DNA from: Alteripontixanthobacter maritimus
GTDB lineage: Bacteria; Pseudomonadota; Alphaproteobacteria; Sphingomonadales; Sphingomonadaceae
Direction of reading: 5' to 3'
Length of the DNA: 64,000 bases
Assembly (NCBI RefSeq): GCF_003340475.1
Contig: NZ_QBKA01000002.1
Coordinates: forward strand, 1,683,501-1,747,500
Shown: positions 8,191 to 17,246 of the stretch, in pieces
Position numbering within the stretch: the first letter of the stretch is position 1
Layout of the letters: every line of letters starts with the position of its first letter
Notes under the pieces: generated by a model
What the model was told of the DNA's origin: nothing
Seen by the model: the letters and a program-made list of their open reading frames with translations, nothing else
Database searches by the model: none
Made by a program: the position numbers and the translations under genes

Positions 8191-9240
8191 GTGACCAAGC
8201 TGATTATCCAGATACCATGCTATAATGAAGCAGACCATATCGCCGATACCGTGCGGGCATTGCCGGAGCGGATCGATGGCGTGGATTGCATCGAGATACT
8301 GGTGATCGACGACGGTTCCAGCGACGGCACGGAAGAAGCCGCGCGTAATGCTTGCGTGCATCACATCGTCCGCCACCGGCGCAATCGCGGGTTGGCTGCA
8401 GCTTTCCAGAGCGGAGTTGACTGTGCATTGCGCGAAGGGGCGGACATCATCGTCAATACCGATGCCGACGGGCAGTATGTCGGCGAGGACGTTGCGAAAC
8501 TGGTGGGGCCTGTGGTCCGCAGCGAGGCCGACATCGTGGTGGGCGACCGGGGTGTGCTGGATAACGAGTATTTCGGACCGGTCAAACGGCGGCTGCAAGG
8601 TCTTGGCAGCGCGCTGGTGAGACGTCTGTCGCGCACCGATATTACCGATGCCGTAAGCGGCTTTCGTGCTATCAGCCGGGAAGCAGCGCAGCAGATATTT
8701 ATCACTACCGACTTTTCCTACACCACCGATATGCTGATCCAGGCAGGACGCAAACGGATGCGGATCGTCAGCGTACCCATTCGCACCAATGCGGCAATCC
8801 GTCCCTCGCGCCTGTTTCGGTCGATCCCCAGCTTCATCATGCAGACCGGTGTCACGATTGCCCGCGCTTACATTACCTACAACCCGCTCCGCGTGTTCGT
8901 CGGCATCGGGTTGGTATTATCGCTGATCGGAATTTTGCCGATTCTGCGCTTTCTGGCGTTCTATCTTGCAGGCAATGGTGATGGTCATGTCCAGTCGCTG
9001 GTGATTGGCGGTTCGCTGATGGTGATGGGCGCGATGGTGGCCATTTTCGGTATTCTCGGCGATCTAATGGCCGCCAACCGCAAATTGCTGGAAGCGAACC
9101 TGCGCCACGTACGGCAATTGGAAGAACGCATCGACCGGATTGGCCGGCAGACACCCCCGGACCCGCAATCCGATGACGAGCGGCTGAAACTGCCGCCCGA
9201 ACATCCCGTTGAACGCCTTCGCCGCTCGAAATTCGGCTGA
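8191..9240 (+). CDS. GT2 glycosyltransferase with C-terminal membrane segments (DPM1/GtrB-like)
   Basis: GT-A fold glycosyltransferase: IQIPCYNEADHIADTVRAL at the N-terminus, VIDDGSSDGTEEAAR, and the DTDADGQY-like metal-binding motif NTDADGQYVGED, then a SGFRAISREAA segment. Two hydrophobic helices follow (around residues 230-300: VFVGIGLVLSLIGILPIL and LVIGGSLMVMGAMVAIFGIL), giving the layout of polyprenyl-phosphate sugar transferases. Start is GTG at 8191 preceded by GGGAGG. It heads a co-directional cluster of glycan genes, so it probably charges a lipid carrier for a surface polysaccharide. Donor sugar unknown. Confidence 0.9.
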   Translation: MTKLIIQIPCYNEADHIADTVRALPERIDGVDCIEILVIDDGSSDGTEEAARNACVHHIVRHRRNRGLAAAFQSGVDCALREGADIIVNTDADGQYVGEDVAKLVGPVVRSEADIVVGDRGVLDNEYFGPVKRRLQGLGSALVRRLSRTDITDAVSGFRAISREAAQQIFITTDFSYTTDMLIQAGRKRMRIVSVPIRTNAAIRPSRLFRSIPSFIMQTGVTIARAYITYNPLRVFVGIGLVLSLIGILPILRFLAFYLAGNGDGHVQSLVIGGSLMVMGAMVAIFGILGDLMAANRKLLEANLRHVRQLEERIDRIGRQTPPDPQSDDERLKLPPEHPVERLRRSKFG

Positions 9241-9244
9241 AGCT

Positions 9245-10906
9245 GTGCAGGCTGCGCTATCACCACTGCACGCGCGGCTCGTCCTGGTCGTTATCGCAGC
9301 CGCGCTACTGATGCAGGCAGTGCTGGTGTTCCGCATGAACGTGAACTGGGACGAGTACTGGTTTCTAGGCCGCATCTATCTTGCACACGCAGGCGAACTG
9401 GCAGATCCTTTTCAGAACTTCCACGTCCATCTGTTCAGCTGGCTACCGGGCGTTCCCCTTAATGAGATCGATCAAATCGTGGCTGGGCGGCTGGTTATGT
9501 TCGGATGCGAGCTGGCCGCGCTGTGGTGCCTCTATTTTATCTGCCGCACGCTGGCCGATAAAGCGAGCGCGCTGCTTGTGGTAGCGTTGTGGCTCTGCAG
9601 CACTTACACGATTGCGCACGGCGCTAGTTTCCGGACCGATCCGGTCGCAGCCACGCTGCTGATGGGCGCGCTGGCGTTGCTGGTGGCTGGCGGGGCTTGG
9701 TGGCGGAGTTTGCTGGCTGGCTGCCTTGCTGCTGTATCGCTGCTCATCACCGTCAAAGGTGCGTTTTACCTGCCGGTATTTGTCGGGATCCTGGTCTATG
9801 TCTGGCGGAGGGACGGGCGCGCCGATACGCTTCGCCGCTTTGCAATCGCAGGCATCGTTACCGCGGCCCTGGGTGCGGTCCTGTGGTTGTGGCACGGTGC
9901 CTTGCTGGCAGGGAGCGAAGCCAGCGTAGCGGACCCGTCGCTCGGTCAGGCGGCAAACGTGGGTGGCAATGCCGCGAGCACTGTTATGAACCAGCAGGAA
10001 TGGTTCGCACGAGGGTCCTATATCCTTGCCTGGTTCGCAGGAGGCATCGCGACGGCCCTTGCGCTGGCTACCGGTTCGATCCTTGCTGCACGAAACGTGA
10101 TCGCCAGACGAGCGCCTGTTCTGGGCATGACGGTCCTGCTATGCGCCCTGCCGCTCTTCTCGCTGGTTTTCTACCGCAATGCTTTTCCCTATTTCTTCCC
10201 CTTCATCATGCTGCCCACGATGATAGCTGCCCTGCCCGCAGCCCAGCGCCTTCTCACAGACTGGCAGACCCGGTTTGGCTTGGTGGTACTTATTCTAGCG
10301 GTAAGTCTGGCAGTCCAGTTCGCGACTTATTGGCCGCGAGACCAGGCTACGCAGCGTCAGTACACCGCGCTGGCGCACCGGATATTCCCCGAACCCGCTC
10401 CCTATATCGAACGCAGCACGATGCTGCCGTCGTTTCAGAAAAGTGGGTTCTTCATGAGCACGCTTGGCATGCAACGGCATCGCCAAGGTGTCGATTCCCT
10501 TGCGGCTTCGGTCGCAAAGGATGGCCCGCCCTTGTTATTGGCAAGTGCCCCGGCGCTGGCCATGGCGCTGGACCCGTCCCTGACCACCGATATGCCCCAG
10601 CTCCTGCCGCAAGACGCAGCGATTTTGCGGGACAATTACATTCAGCATTGGGGCGATCTGTGGGTTGCGGGGAAGACCCTTCAGGCCGCCTCCGGTCAAT
10701 TCGACGTCGTTATCCCCGGCATATACACTCTGGAATGCAACGGGATGCGCATGATCGACGGACGCAATCGAAACTGCGGCGCAACCTTCCGGTTGGGTCG
10801 CGGAAACCATGAATGGACCGGTGGAGAGGCGACGCTTCGCTGGGGCGATCATTTGTACAGACCAGACCGGCCCGCGCCGTCCGGTCCAATCTATTACGAT
10901 CTGTAA
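9245..10906 (+). CDS. Polytopic membrane protein, probable GT-C family glycosyltransferase
   Basis: About ten hydrophobic helices throughout and a periplasmic acidic motif NWDEYW in the first loop, as seen in the PMT/ArnT (GT39/GT83-like) superfamily, where the Asp acts near the catalytic site. A soluble C-terminal region of about 150 residues follows. The preceding GT2 protein could make the lipid-linked donor for it. Start is uncertain: GTG 9245, 4 bp after the previous stop, is used here; a TTG at 9209 would overlap the previous gene, and ATG 9311 would cut into the first helix. Its stop codon overlaps the start of the flippase gene. Confidence 0.7.
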   Translation: MQAALSPLHARLVLVVIAAALLMQAVLVFRMNVNWDEYWFLGRIYLAHAGELADPFQNFHVHLFSWLPGVPLNEIDQIVAGRLVMFGCELAALWCLYFICRTLADKASALLVVALWLCSTYTIAHGASFRTDPVAATLLMGALALLVAGGAWWRSLLAGCLAAVSLLITVKGAFYLPVFVGILVYVWRRDGRADTLRRFAIAGIVTAALGAVLWLWHGALLAGSEASVADPSLGQAANVGGNAASTVMNQQEWFARGSYILAWFAGGIATALALATGSILAARNVIARRAPVLGMTVLLCALPLFSLVFYRNAFPYFFPFIMLPTMIAALPAAQRLLTDWQTRFGLVVLILAVSLAVQFATYWPRDQATQRQYTALAHRIFPEPAPYIERSTMLPSFQKSGFFMSTLGMQRHRQGVDSLAASVAKDGPPLLLASAPALAMALDPSLTTDMPQLLPQDAAILRDNYIQHWGDLWVAGKTLQAASGQFDVVIPGIYTLECNGMRMIDGRNRNCGATFRLGRGNHEWTGGEATLRWGDHLYRPDRPAPSGPIYYDL

Positions 10907-12315
10907 TGGCTGTGCCCCCGACCTCGCCCGGCAAGACCGCACCTGGATCGCCGGGACGCAGCACGAGCGACATGCCGACGAAACGGCGCGCCCGCTTCGA
11001 CCGCTGGCTTGCAAGCGGACGTAGTCTGGCATCCGGCCCCATCGCCCGAGCGAGCGGGACGAGCCTTGCAATCCGGCTCGCCAGTTTGGCGCTGCTATTC
11101 GCGCAAGCCGTCCTGACTGCCCGACTGCTGGGTCCGGCGGGCTACGGAACGGTCGCGAGCGTCCTGGCGGTGGTCCACATTCTTGTGATGTTCGCGATCC
11201 TCGGCATGGGTTCGCTGGCTGTGCGCGAAATCCCGGTACGCCTGACAGCGCGCCAGCCGAAGGAACTGGCAGCTTTTGTGCGGTTCTCGTTCCTGCTGGT
11301 GCTGGGTTGCTCTGTACTGATTGCGCTTGTTGCCGCAACGCTGGCCATCCCGGTGCTTGGCGGAAACATGCTGACCGGCTTTGCAGCCATACTCGGCGGG
11401 CTGCTCATCGTGCCGCTTGCGATGCTCGCCTTGCTGAAGGGCTGGGCGCAGGGTTTTGGAAGGATCGCGCTATCACTGTTGCCGGCAGACGTCGTCCGCC
11501 CCGCCCTGCTGGTCATAGTGCTGGGTTTCGCGGCATTTACCGGGGTGCGCTTCGCGCCGGAAGACTATTTTATCTGGGCGCTCGCATCGGCATTGGTGGC
11601 CTTGTTTATTGCTGCCATCGCCCTGTGGCGGGACAAGTTGCGTGAGTTGCCGAAACCGGCAGGCACGCCGCACGCGCGGCGCTCCCTCGCAAACGCCATG
11701 CCATTCCTGGGCATCGGACTGGCGGCCATCCTGCAGGGCGAGATCAACACGCTGCTGCTGGCAGCGCTCGCCGGACCGGAGGAAACCGGCCTGTTCCAGC
11801 CAGTCGCGCGACTGTTGCCGATCCTGACATTGCCTGTACAGGCTGCGACGTTTGCCTACGCACCGCGCATGGCGGAATTGCGCGAACAGGGCGAGTTCGA
11901 GCGCATCCGCTCGATCACACGGATTTTTACGCTGACCACCGGCTTCCTGACTTTGGCGCTGGCGCTCGTCATTTGCATTGCCGGACCCTGGTTGATGTTG
12001 GCTTTCGGCCGCGATTTCGTAGCCAGCGCTCCGTTGCTGTGGATCGTCGCCGGCGGCGTGGTGGTAAGCACGTTCTTCGGCCCGATGGGGCATCTTCTGA
12101 CGATGTGCGGCAAGGGGCGCGAAGCGTTTCTCAGCCAGCTCTGCGGTGTGTTTGCCAATTTGATACTGGCGCTGTGGCTGGTGCCGCGCGTAGGCGCGAC
12201 GGGCGCTGCCATCGCCATGGCTGCCAGCTTGGTCGTGCTGACTTCCATCACATTCTGGGCCGCCCGCGCGCGGCTGGATGTCTATTCCCACGAAACAAGC
12301 GGGGTGCAGGCATGA
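10906..12315 (+). CDS. Polysaccharide flippase (Wzx/MATE-like, MVF superfamily)
   Basis: A 469-residue protein with about a dozen membrane helices. The N-terminal region SGTSLAIRLASLALLFAQAVLTARLLGPAGYG is typical of Wzx/RfbX O-antigen and capsule unit translocases, with the LLGPAGYG loop after helix 1. A charged cytoplasmic tail of about 45 residues precedes it. The ATG at 10906 overlaps the upstream TAA (TAATG), indicating translational coupling. It would flip an undecaprenyl-linked glycan across the inner membrane; the flanking glycosyltransferases support this. Specific glycan unknown. Confidence 0.88.
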   Translation: MAVPPTSPGKTAPGSPGRSTSDMPTKRRARFDRWLASGRSLASGPIARASGTSLAIRLASLALLFAQAVLTARLLGPAGYGTVASVLAVVHILVMFAILGMGSLAVREIPVRLTARQPKELAAFVRFSFLLVLGCSVLIALVAATLAIPVLGGNMLTGFAAILGGLLIVPLAMLALLKGWAQGFGRIALSLLPADVVRPALLVIVLGFAAFTGVRFAPEDYFIWALASALVALFIAAIALWRDKLRELPKPAGTPHARRSLANAMPFLGIGLAAILQGEINTLLLAALAGPEETGLFQPVARLLPILTLPVQAATFAYAPRMAELREQGEFERIRSITRIFTLTTGFLTLALALVICIAGPWLMLAFGRDFVASAPLLWIVAGGVVVSTFFGPMGHLLTMCGKGREAFLSQLCGVFANLILALWLVPRVGATGAAIAMAASLVVLTSITFWAARARLDVYSHETSGVQA

Positions 12316-13253
12316 TCGACATTCTTCTCGGCACATATAATGGCGGCGCGCATCTCGACGAATTGCTGCGATCGCTGGAGGCGCAGAGCTTTTCCGACTG
12401 GCGATTGATCGTTCGCGACGACGGTTCGAGCGACAACACTCTCGAAGTGCTGGGCCAATGGGCATCTCGGACCGCGCGCGACGTGATGCTGATCGAAAAC
12501 CGGCCCACAGCTGGCGGCGCATGCGCCAATTTCAATGTCCTGCTCGAATCATCCGATGCGCCCTATTTCGCGTTTTGCGATCAAGACGATGTGTGGCTTC
12601 CGGAAAAGCTCGCCACGATGTTATCAGCGGTGCGAACCTGCGAGGCACGCCACGGCATTGATCACCCGGTTCTGGTACATAGCGATCTGGCGGTCGTGGA
12701 TGCGTCGCTGCAACCCGTTTCACCGTCCTACTGGCAGCTGCTGCGTTACGATCCAGCGCACCAGTCCGACCGCCGATCGGCCTTCCTCGAAAACTTCGTG
12801 ACCGGCTGTGCCACGATGGGCAACGCAGCTCTGCGTGAGCGGGCGACACCGATCCCGGACGGGGCGATCATGCACGATTGGTGGGTGGCGCTGGTCGCGA
12901 CATGGTTTGGCAGCTTGGTCGCATGTCCGGAAAAGACCATCCTTTACCGGCAGCACGGCGCGAATGTCATCGGTGCAAGTGATTGGAGCGTGCCCGCCAT
13001 GGCCAGACGCTTTGCAGCAAAACCGACCGATTCCATCCGCAGGACAAGCCGGATCGTGCAGCGGACGCAAACCCAGGCTGGGGCATTTGCCAAACGATAT
13101 GGCCGCAGCCTGGACCCTGATATCGCCAGCTTCACGGCCCGATACGGGGCGCTCGGCATACAGCCGTTCCTCGCGCGCAAGGCATTCATGTTGAAGGAAC
13201 GGTTCGTGCCGTCCTACATCATGCGCACAGCGTTTTACTGGCTGGTTATCTAG
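12312..13253 (+). CDS. GT2 glycosyltransferase (rhamnosyltransferase-like)
   Basis: A 313-residue soluble GT-A enzyme starting MIDILLGTYNGGAHLDELL, with IVRDDGSSDNT and the metal-binding FCDQDDVWLPEKL, a signature common to rhamnosyl- and related glycosyltransferases of polysaccharide assembly. The ATG at 12312 overlaps the flippase stop (ATGA), so the two are translationally coupled. The C-terminal part holds a conserved HDWWVAL segment. Acts at the cytoplasmic face on a lipid-linked glycan. Acceptor and donor cannot be told from sequence. Confidence 0.9.
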   Translation: MIDILLGTYNGGAHLDELLRSLEAQSFSDWRLIVRDDGSSDNTLEVLGQWASRTARDVMLIENRPTAGGACANFNVLLESSDAPYFAFCDQDDVWLPEKLATMLSAVRTCEARHGIDHPVLVHSDLAVVDASLQPVSPSYWQLLRYDPAHQSDRRSAFLENFVTGCATMGNAALRERATPIPDGAIMHDWWVALVATWFGSLVACPEKTILYRQHGANVIGASDWSVPAMARRFAAKPTDSIRRTSRIVQRTQTQAGAFAKRYGRSLDPDIASFTARYGALGIQPFLARKAFMLKERFVPSYIMRTAFYWLVI

Positions 13254-14371
13254 CCTTTCGTAGCGAGGACCGAACCGACGATAGCGCCCCATTGCCGTGC
13301 CAGCGCATCCGGAGCGAACCGTTCGGCGATGGCTGGATCCAACCGATCCGGACCGTCGGCTGCGCGCTTGACTGCGTCCAGCAAAGCCTGTGGATCGCCC
13401 GCGGGGATGAGTTCCACACCCGGTTCGTCATCGCCCACCAGTTCCCGCATCGCCGGGCTGTCGCGCGTGACGAGCGGCTTTCCTGCCGAGATGACCTGGA
13501 ACACCTTGTTGGGAATGACGCGGGCCGACTTTTCGCTGGTTCCGAATATGCCGAGGCATATGTCAGCCTGCCCGATTTCCGCCTTTAGCTCGTCATACGC
13601 CATCCAGTTCGTCCATCGAACTTGCGGCAAGGGATCGGTAACGAGCATTTGGCGGATACGCGGTGCTTCCTGACCGTCGCCGATAATATGCCATGCGATA
13701 GGCGCGTCACGGGCCAGACGCGCAGCCTCAATGATGGTTTCGATGCCATGCAGCGGAATGAATTGTCCGTAGAACAGGATTTGTAACTCTTCACCGCCAA
13801 TTGACTCGCCAGTCGGCTCCAGCTGGAAATTCGCAGTCTCCGCCCCGACAAATACGGCGACGGTCTTTCGCTCGTTTAAATTATACAGTTCTGCGAGCAT
13901 GGCAGCGTGCGCCCTTGTGTCGAGCACCACCTTGTCGGCTGCACGACAGGCCAGCTTTTCCCAGCCGCGCAAAACCCAAGCCAGCGGGTTGCGGGGGCCG
14001 ACCATACGCCGGTCGCGCACTACGGTATCGTAAAGCGAGAGAAAGACATCCCATACGATCGGCACGCCGCGCATCCGTGCCAGTGGCCACAAGATCAGCA
14101 CATCGAGATGGCCCATATAAGGCACGACCACCACATCATGCCGTGGTGCCCGCAGATAGCGCCACATCAAGCCGGGATACGCCAGCAACCAACGCAGCCC
14201 ATGCGCCAACCAGCCAACCCGCGAAAGCTGGCTCTTGTCCGCCACCCCTTCCCAGACAGGCGTATGGATTTCCACAACATCGAAACCGGACGCTCGCAAC
14301 GAGTCGCGCAGGATACGCGTCCGCGGTTTGCCGAGATCATATGTGCCCCACAGGACAACCCGCTGTGTCAT
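13250..14371 (-). CDS. GT4 family glycosyltransferase
   Basis: A 373-residue GT-B enzyme. The C-terminal nucleotide-sugar domain shows LQILFYGQFIPLHGIETIIEAARL, HIIGDGQE and the family ISAGKPLVTRDSPAMRELVG segment. The N-terminal half contains HDVVVVPYMGHLDV. It runs convergent to the GT2 gene, overlapping it by 4 bp at the 3' ends, so it belongs to the same glycan locus but to a separate transcript. Probable role is adding a sugar to the same surface polysaccharide. Donor unknown. Confidence 0.88.
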   Translation of the reverse strand: MTQRVVLWGTYDLGKPRTRILRDSLRASGFDVVEIHTPVWEGVADKSQLSRVGWLAHGLRWLLAYPGLMWRYLRAPRHDVVVVPYMGHLDVLILWPLARMRGVPIVWDVFLSLYDTVVRDRRMVGPRNPLAWVLRGWEKLACRAADKVVLDTRAHAAMLAELYNLNERKTVAVFVGAETANFQLEPTGESIGGEELQILFYGQFIPLHGIETIIEAARLARDAPIAWHIIGDGQEAPRIRQMLVTDPLPQVRWTNWMAYDELKAEIGQADICLGIFGTSEKSARVIPNKVFQVISAGKPLVTRDSPAMRELVGDDEPGVELIPAGDPQALLDAVKRAADGPDRLDPAIAERFAPDALARQWGAIVGSVLATKG

Positions 14372-14530
14372 CGCGCGAAACTGGCAGGGAAGGTATGGCT
14401 CGGCAACCCGTTCTTACCGTGCTGCCGACCGGTAATGCACCAGTTAGCTAGTCCGTTGCTTCTCACGATAAGGGGGACCGCGCGCGGAATACCGATAGTC
14501 CTTCAGCGTTTGGCGGCACAGGTGTTTGTA

Positions 14531-17149
14531 TTAGGCTGCTTCTTGCGAGTCAGATGAGGTCGCGGACTGCGCTTCCGATTGCTTCGGCGCGCCGAACAGA
14601 TAGCCCTGGAAGCTGGAACAGCCCAGCCGCGTCATCGTCTCGAGCTGGTCGTCGGCCTCAATACCTTCGGCAGTTACGTCGATATCCAGGGAACGTGCCA
14701 GCGAAACGATCGCCGTAACGATAGCCTGGCTCTTGGACGAACCGGCCGTCGCGGTTTGCACGGAATCCCGGTCGATCTTGATCATCGAGAAGTTCATTTT
14801 CTCGATATAGTTCAGCGACGAGTAGCCATGCCCGAAATCATCCAACACGAACGATACGCCGATATCGGCCAGATTGTTGACCAGCCTTTCGGTTTCGTCG
14901 TCCATTTCCAGGACGATGGATTCGGTTAGTTCGAGAAGCAACCTGTTCGGCGCAAGCCCGCTCGATGCCAGCGCCTCTATCACTGTCGTAAGAAATTCGC
15001 CGGTCGACAATTGCAGGGCGGAAATATTGACCGACAGCTTGATGGCATCGTCCCACGTTTTCGCTTCTGCGCAGGCCTTGCGTAGCATCCATGCACCCAG
15101 CCTTTCGATCAGCAGCGCGTCTTCGGCCACCGGAATGAATACGCTTGGCGGTACGTTGCCACGGGTTGGATGATTCCACCGCATGAGCGCTTCATAGCTC
15201 TTGATCTTGCGGTCGCCGCCACCGACGATCGGCTGATAGGAGATCGAAATCTCATCATTCGCAAGGGCGGCTTCCAGATCGCGCTCGAGGCTGACACGCT
15301 CCTCCAGCTCGATACGCATTTTGGGTGAATACTCGACGTAGATACCGCGGCCTCGATCCTTGGCCTCGTACAATGCGAGATCGGCGTTTGTCATCAAAAC
15401 GCTGGTGGAGCTGTTCTGATCGCCGAATACCGTTAGCCCGATCGATGCGCCGATGGTCATTTCGGTTCCCGACATATAATAAACCTCGCCCAGCCGCCTG
15501 GTCAGGTTCGCCGCAATATTCCGCGCGTCTTCGATCGAAGTGGAATGGGGCAGGAACAGGCCGAACTCGTCCCCCCCGAGCCGACCGATGACCGCATTGT
15601 CGCCCGCTACCTCGCGGAACCGCGTGGCCACTTCGACGAGCACATAGTCCCCTGCCGCGTGGCCATGCACGTCGTTGATCTGCTTGAAGCGGTCGAGATC
15701 GATCAGCATCAACACACCCTGATCGTTGGCATCCATACAGGCATCGAATTCCGCGTCGAACAAATTGCGGAAGTACCCGCGCGACAGCAGACCCGTCAGT
15801 CCGTCATGCTGGGTAAGGTAGGTAAGTTTGTCATTGTTGTTCTTGATTGTGGCCCGACTTCTGGACAGCGCGCGCAGGGTGAATAAAGCTGTGAGAATAG
15901 CGATCAATGCCAGCGTAATTCCGCCGGTCAGGCGCCATACCTGCTGCTCGGCCTTTGTCAGCCGCACCTCGTTGGCAACTTTTGCGGCCGATAATCTAGA
16001 AATACGCAATTCGCGATTGGTGGCGTCGAAGCGTGCGCCGAGCAGCGCGTTGTTGGCCTGGGCCGACAGGCTGCTGGCCTGGCTGTCCAAGCGGTTGAAT
16101 GCGGCGAGATGTTCGACCGCAGACTGGTAATCCTCTCGCTTCAAACTGATCTGGTAGGCTGTTTCATGAAAATCGCGGAATAGCGGCGCGGTCGTTTTCA
16201 CATCCTGCGATGCGAAAGTTCGCGAGATAAAGCGCCAGGCTTCCTCGGTATTCCCGCGACCAAAAGCGATCTGCGCTTTTACCCCGTATAAAAACGGTAG
16301 CCAGTCCGCTGCCCCGCGCGAAGCAAGGCGAATACCCTGCGCAAGGCTTTGTTCGGCAGCCCCTACTTGCCCGTTCTTCAATTGGGCGGACGCGATGTTG
16401 GTGAAAATCCGTGCTTCCAGCATCGGACTGGACATTTTCCTGGCCGATGCGAGCGCCAGGCGGAATTCCTGCTCCGCCTTGCCAAAGCGGTCTAATGCTT
16501 TGAGCGCGTTGCCACGATTGTTATGCGCGGAAACAGATAGGGCATTGTCTTCCTTATATGTAACGTTTGCTTGCCGGTAATAATCCAGCACTCTTTCGTA
16601 ATCGCGGGCATCGGAATAGAGCGAACCGATATTCTGGAGGACGATGGCCTGACTTCTGGCCTCTCCTAAAGCCTTGTAGCTGTCATGCGCATCCTGAAAG
16701 AAGGCCAGCGCCTCGCCATATTCGCCTTTGCCAGCCTTGAGCGAGGCTTGAGAGCGCAGCAGATCGGCATGCAGCTTGGAGCTGGGTGCGAGATGCTCGA
16801 TCTTCGCCAAAGCCTTGGCAATAATCTCCTGCGCTTCGTCTGCACGGTTGAGCCGCATCAGGGCCTCGCCTTCGAGCCATTGCGAAGTCAGGATTTGCTC
16901 GGCCATGTCGCGTTTGCTGCCCTGCGCGGCCTTCGCCGCATCCCGGGCGAGCTTGAGGGCGGCGGAAGGATCGGCCATCATGCTGGCTTGCGCTTCGCCA
17001 ATCTTTGCATCGAAAGCCGAATTCGCTTGGGCGGAAGAAGAAGATCGGTCGCCCTGCCTATTATCGGCAAGCGCGGGAACAGCGCACAGCGTCAGAACAA
17101 TCCCCGCAGCAGCGCCAATGGCCCGGCGAAACACTGTTGTCTTCGTCAT
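14531..17149 (-). CDS. TPR sensor diguanylate cyclase/phosphodiesterase (GGDEF-EAL)
   Basis: An 872-residue protein: signal peptide (GIVLTLCAVPALA), a long TPR-like helical region to about residue 400, one membrane helix near 415-435 (LTGGITLALIAILTALFTL), then GGDEF and EAL domains in the cytoplasm. The cyclase active site is intact (GGDEF at 525-529). The EAL domain keeps SYEALMRWNH (653-655), ELTES, DDFGHGYSSLNYI, KIDRD and AEGIE, so both cyclic-di-GMP synthesis and degradation are possible. A periplasmic TPR input suggests sensing of envelope proteins or peptides. It may regulate surface glycan or adhesion functions nearby, but that is inference from position only. Confidence 0.95.
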   Translation of the reverse strand: MTKTTVFRRAIGAAAGIVLTLCAVPALADNRQGDRSSSSAQANSAFDAKIGEAQASMMADPSAALKLARDAAKAAQGSKRDMAEQILTSQWLEGEALMRLNRADEAQEIIAKALAKIEHLAPSSKLHADLLRSQASLKAGKGEYGEALAFFQDAHDSYKALGEARSQAIVLQNIGSLYSDARDYERVLDYYRQANVTYKEDNALSVSAHNNRGNALKALDRFGKAEQEFRLALASARKMSSPMLEARIFTNIASAQLKNGQVGAAEQSLAQGIRLASRGAADWLPFLYGVKAQIAFGRGNTEEAWRFISRTFASQDVKTTAPLFRDFHETAYQISLKREDYQSAVEHLAAFNRLDSQASSLSAQANNALLGARFDATNRELRISRLSAAKVANEVRLTKAEQQVWRLTGGITLALIAILTALFTLRALSRSRATIKNNNDKLTYLTQHDGLTGLLSRGYFRNLFDAEFDACMDANDQGVLMLIDLDRFKQINDVHGHAAGDYVLVEVATRFREVAGDNAVIGRLGGDEFGLFLPHSTSIEDARNIAANLTRRLGEVYYMSGTEMTIGASIGLTVFGDQNSSTSVLMTNADLALYEAKDRGRGIYVEYSPKMRIELEERVSLERDLEAALANDEISISYQPIVGGGDRKIKSYEALMRWNHPTRGNVPPSVFIPVAEDALLIERLGAWMLRKACAEAKTWDDAIKLSVNISALQLSTGEFLTTVIEALASSGLAPNRLLLELTESIVLEMDDETERLVNNLADIGVSFVLDDFGHGYSSLNYIEKMNFSMIKIDRDSVQTATAGSSKSQAIVTAIVSLARSLDIDVTAEGIEADDQLETMTRLGCSSFQGYLFGAPKQSEAQSATSSDSQEAA

Positions 17150-17246
17150 GTCTCCCCCCTCCCGTTCTCGCGCAATGCCGCTAGGTAAAGCGCCGCCCTA
17201 TCTTTCATTCGCCTGATAAGATTGCGGCAACCGTTGGCCGATTTTT

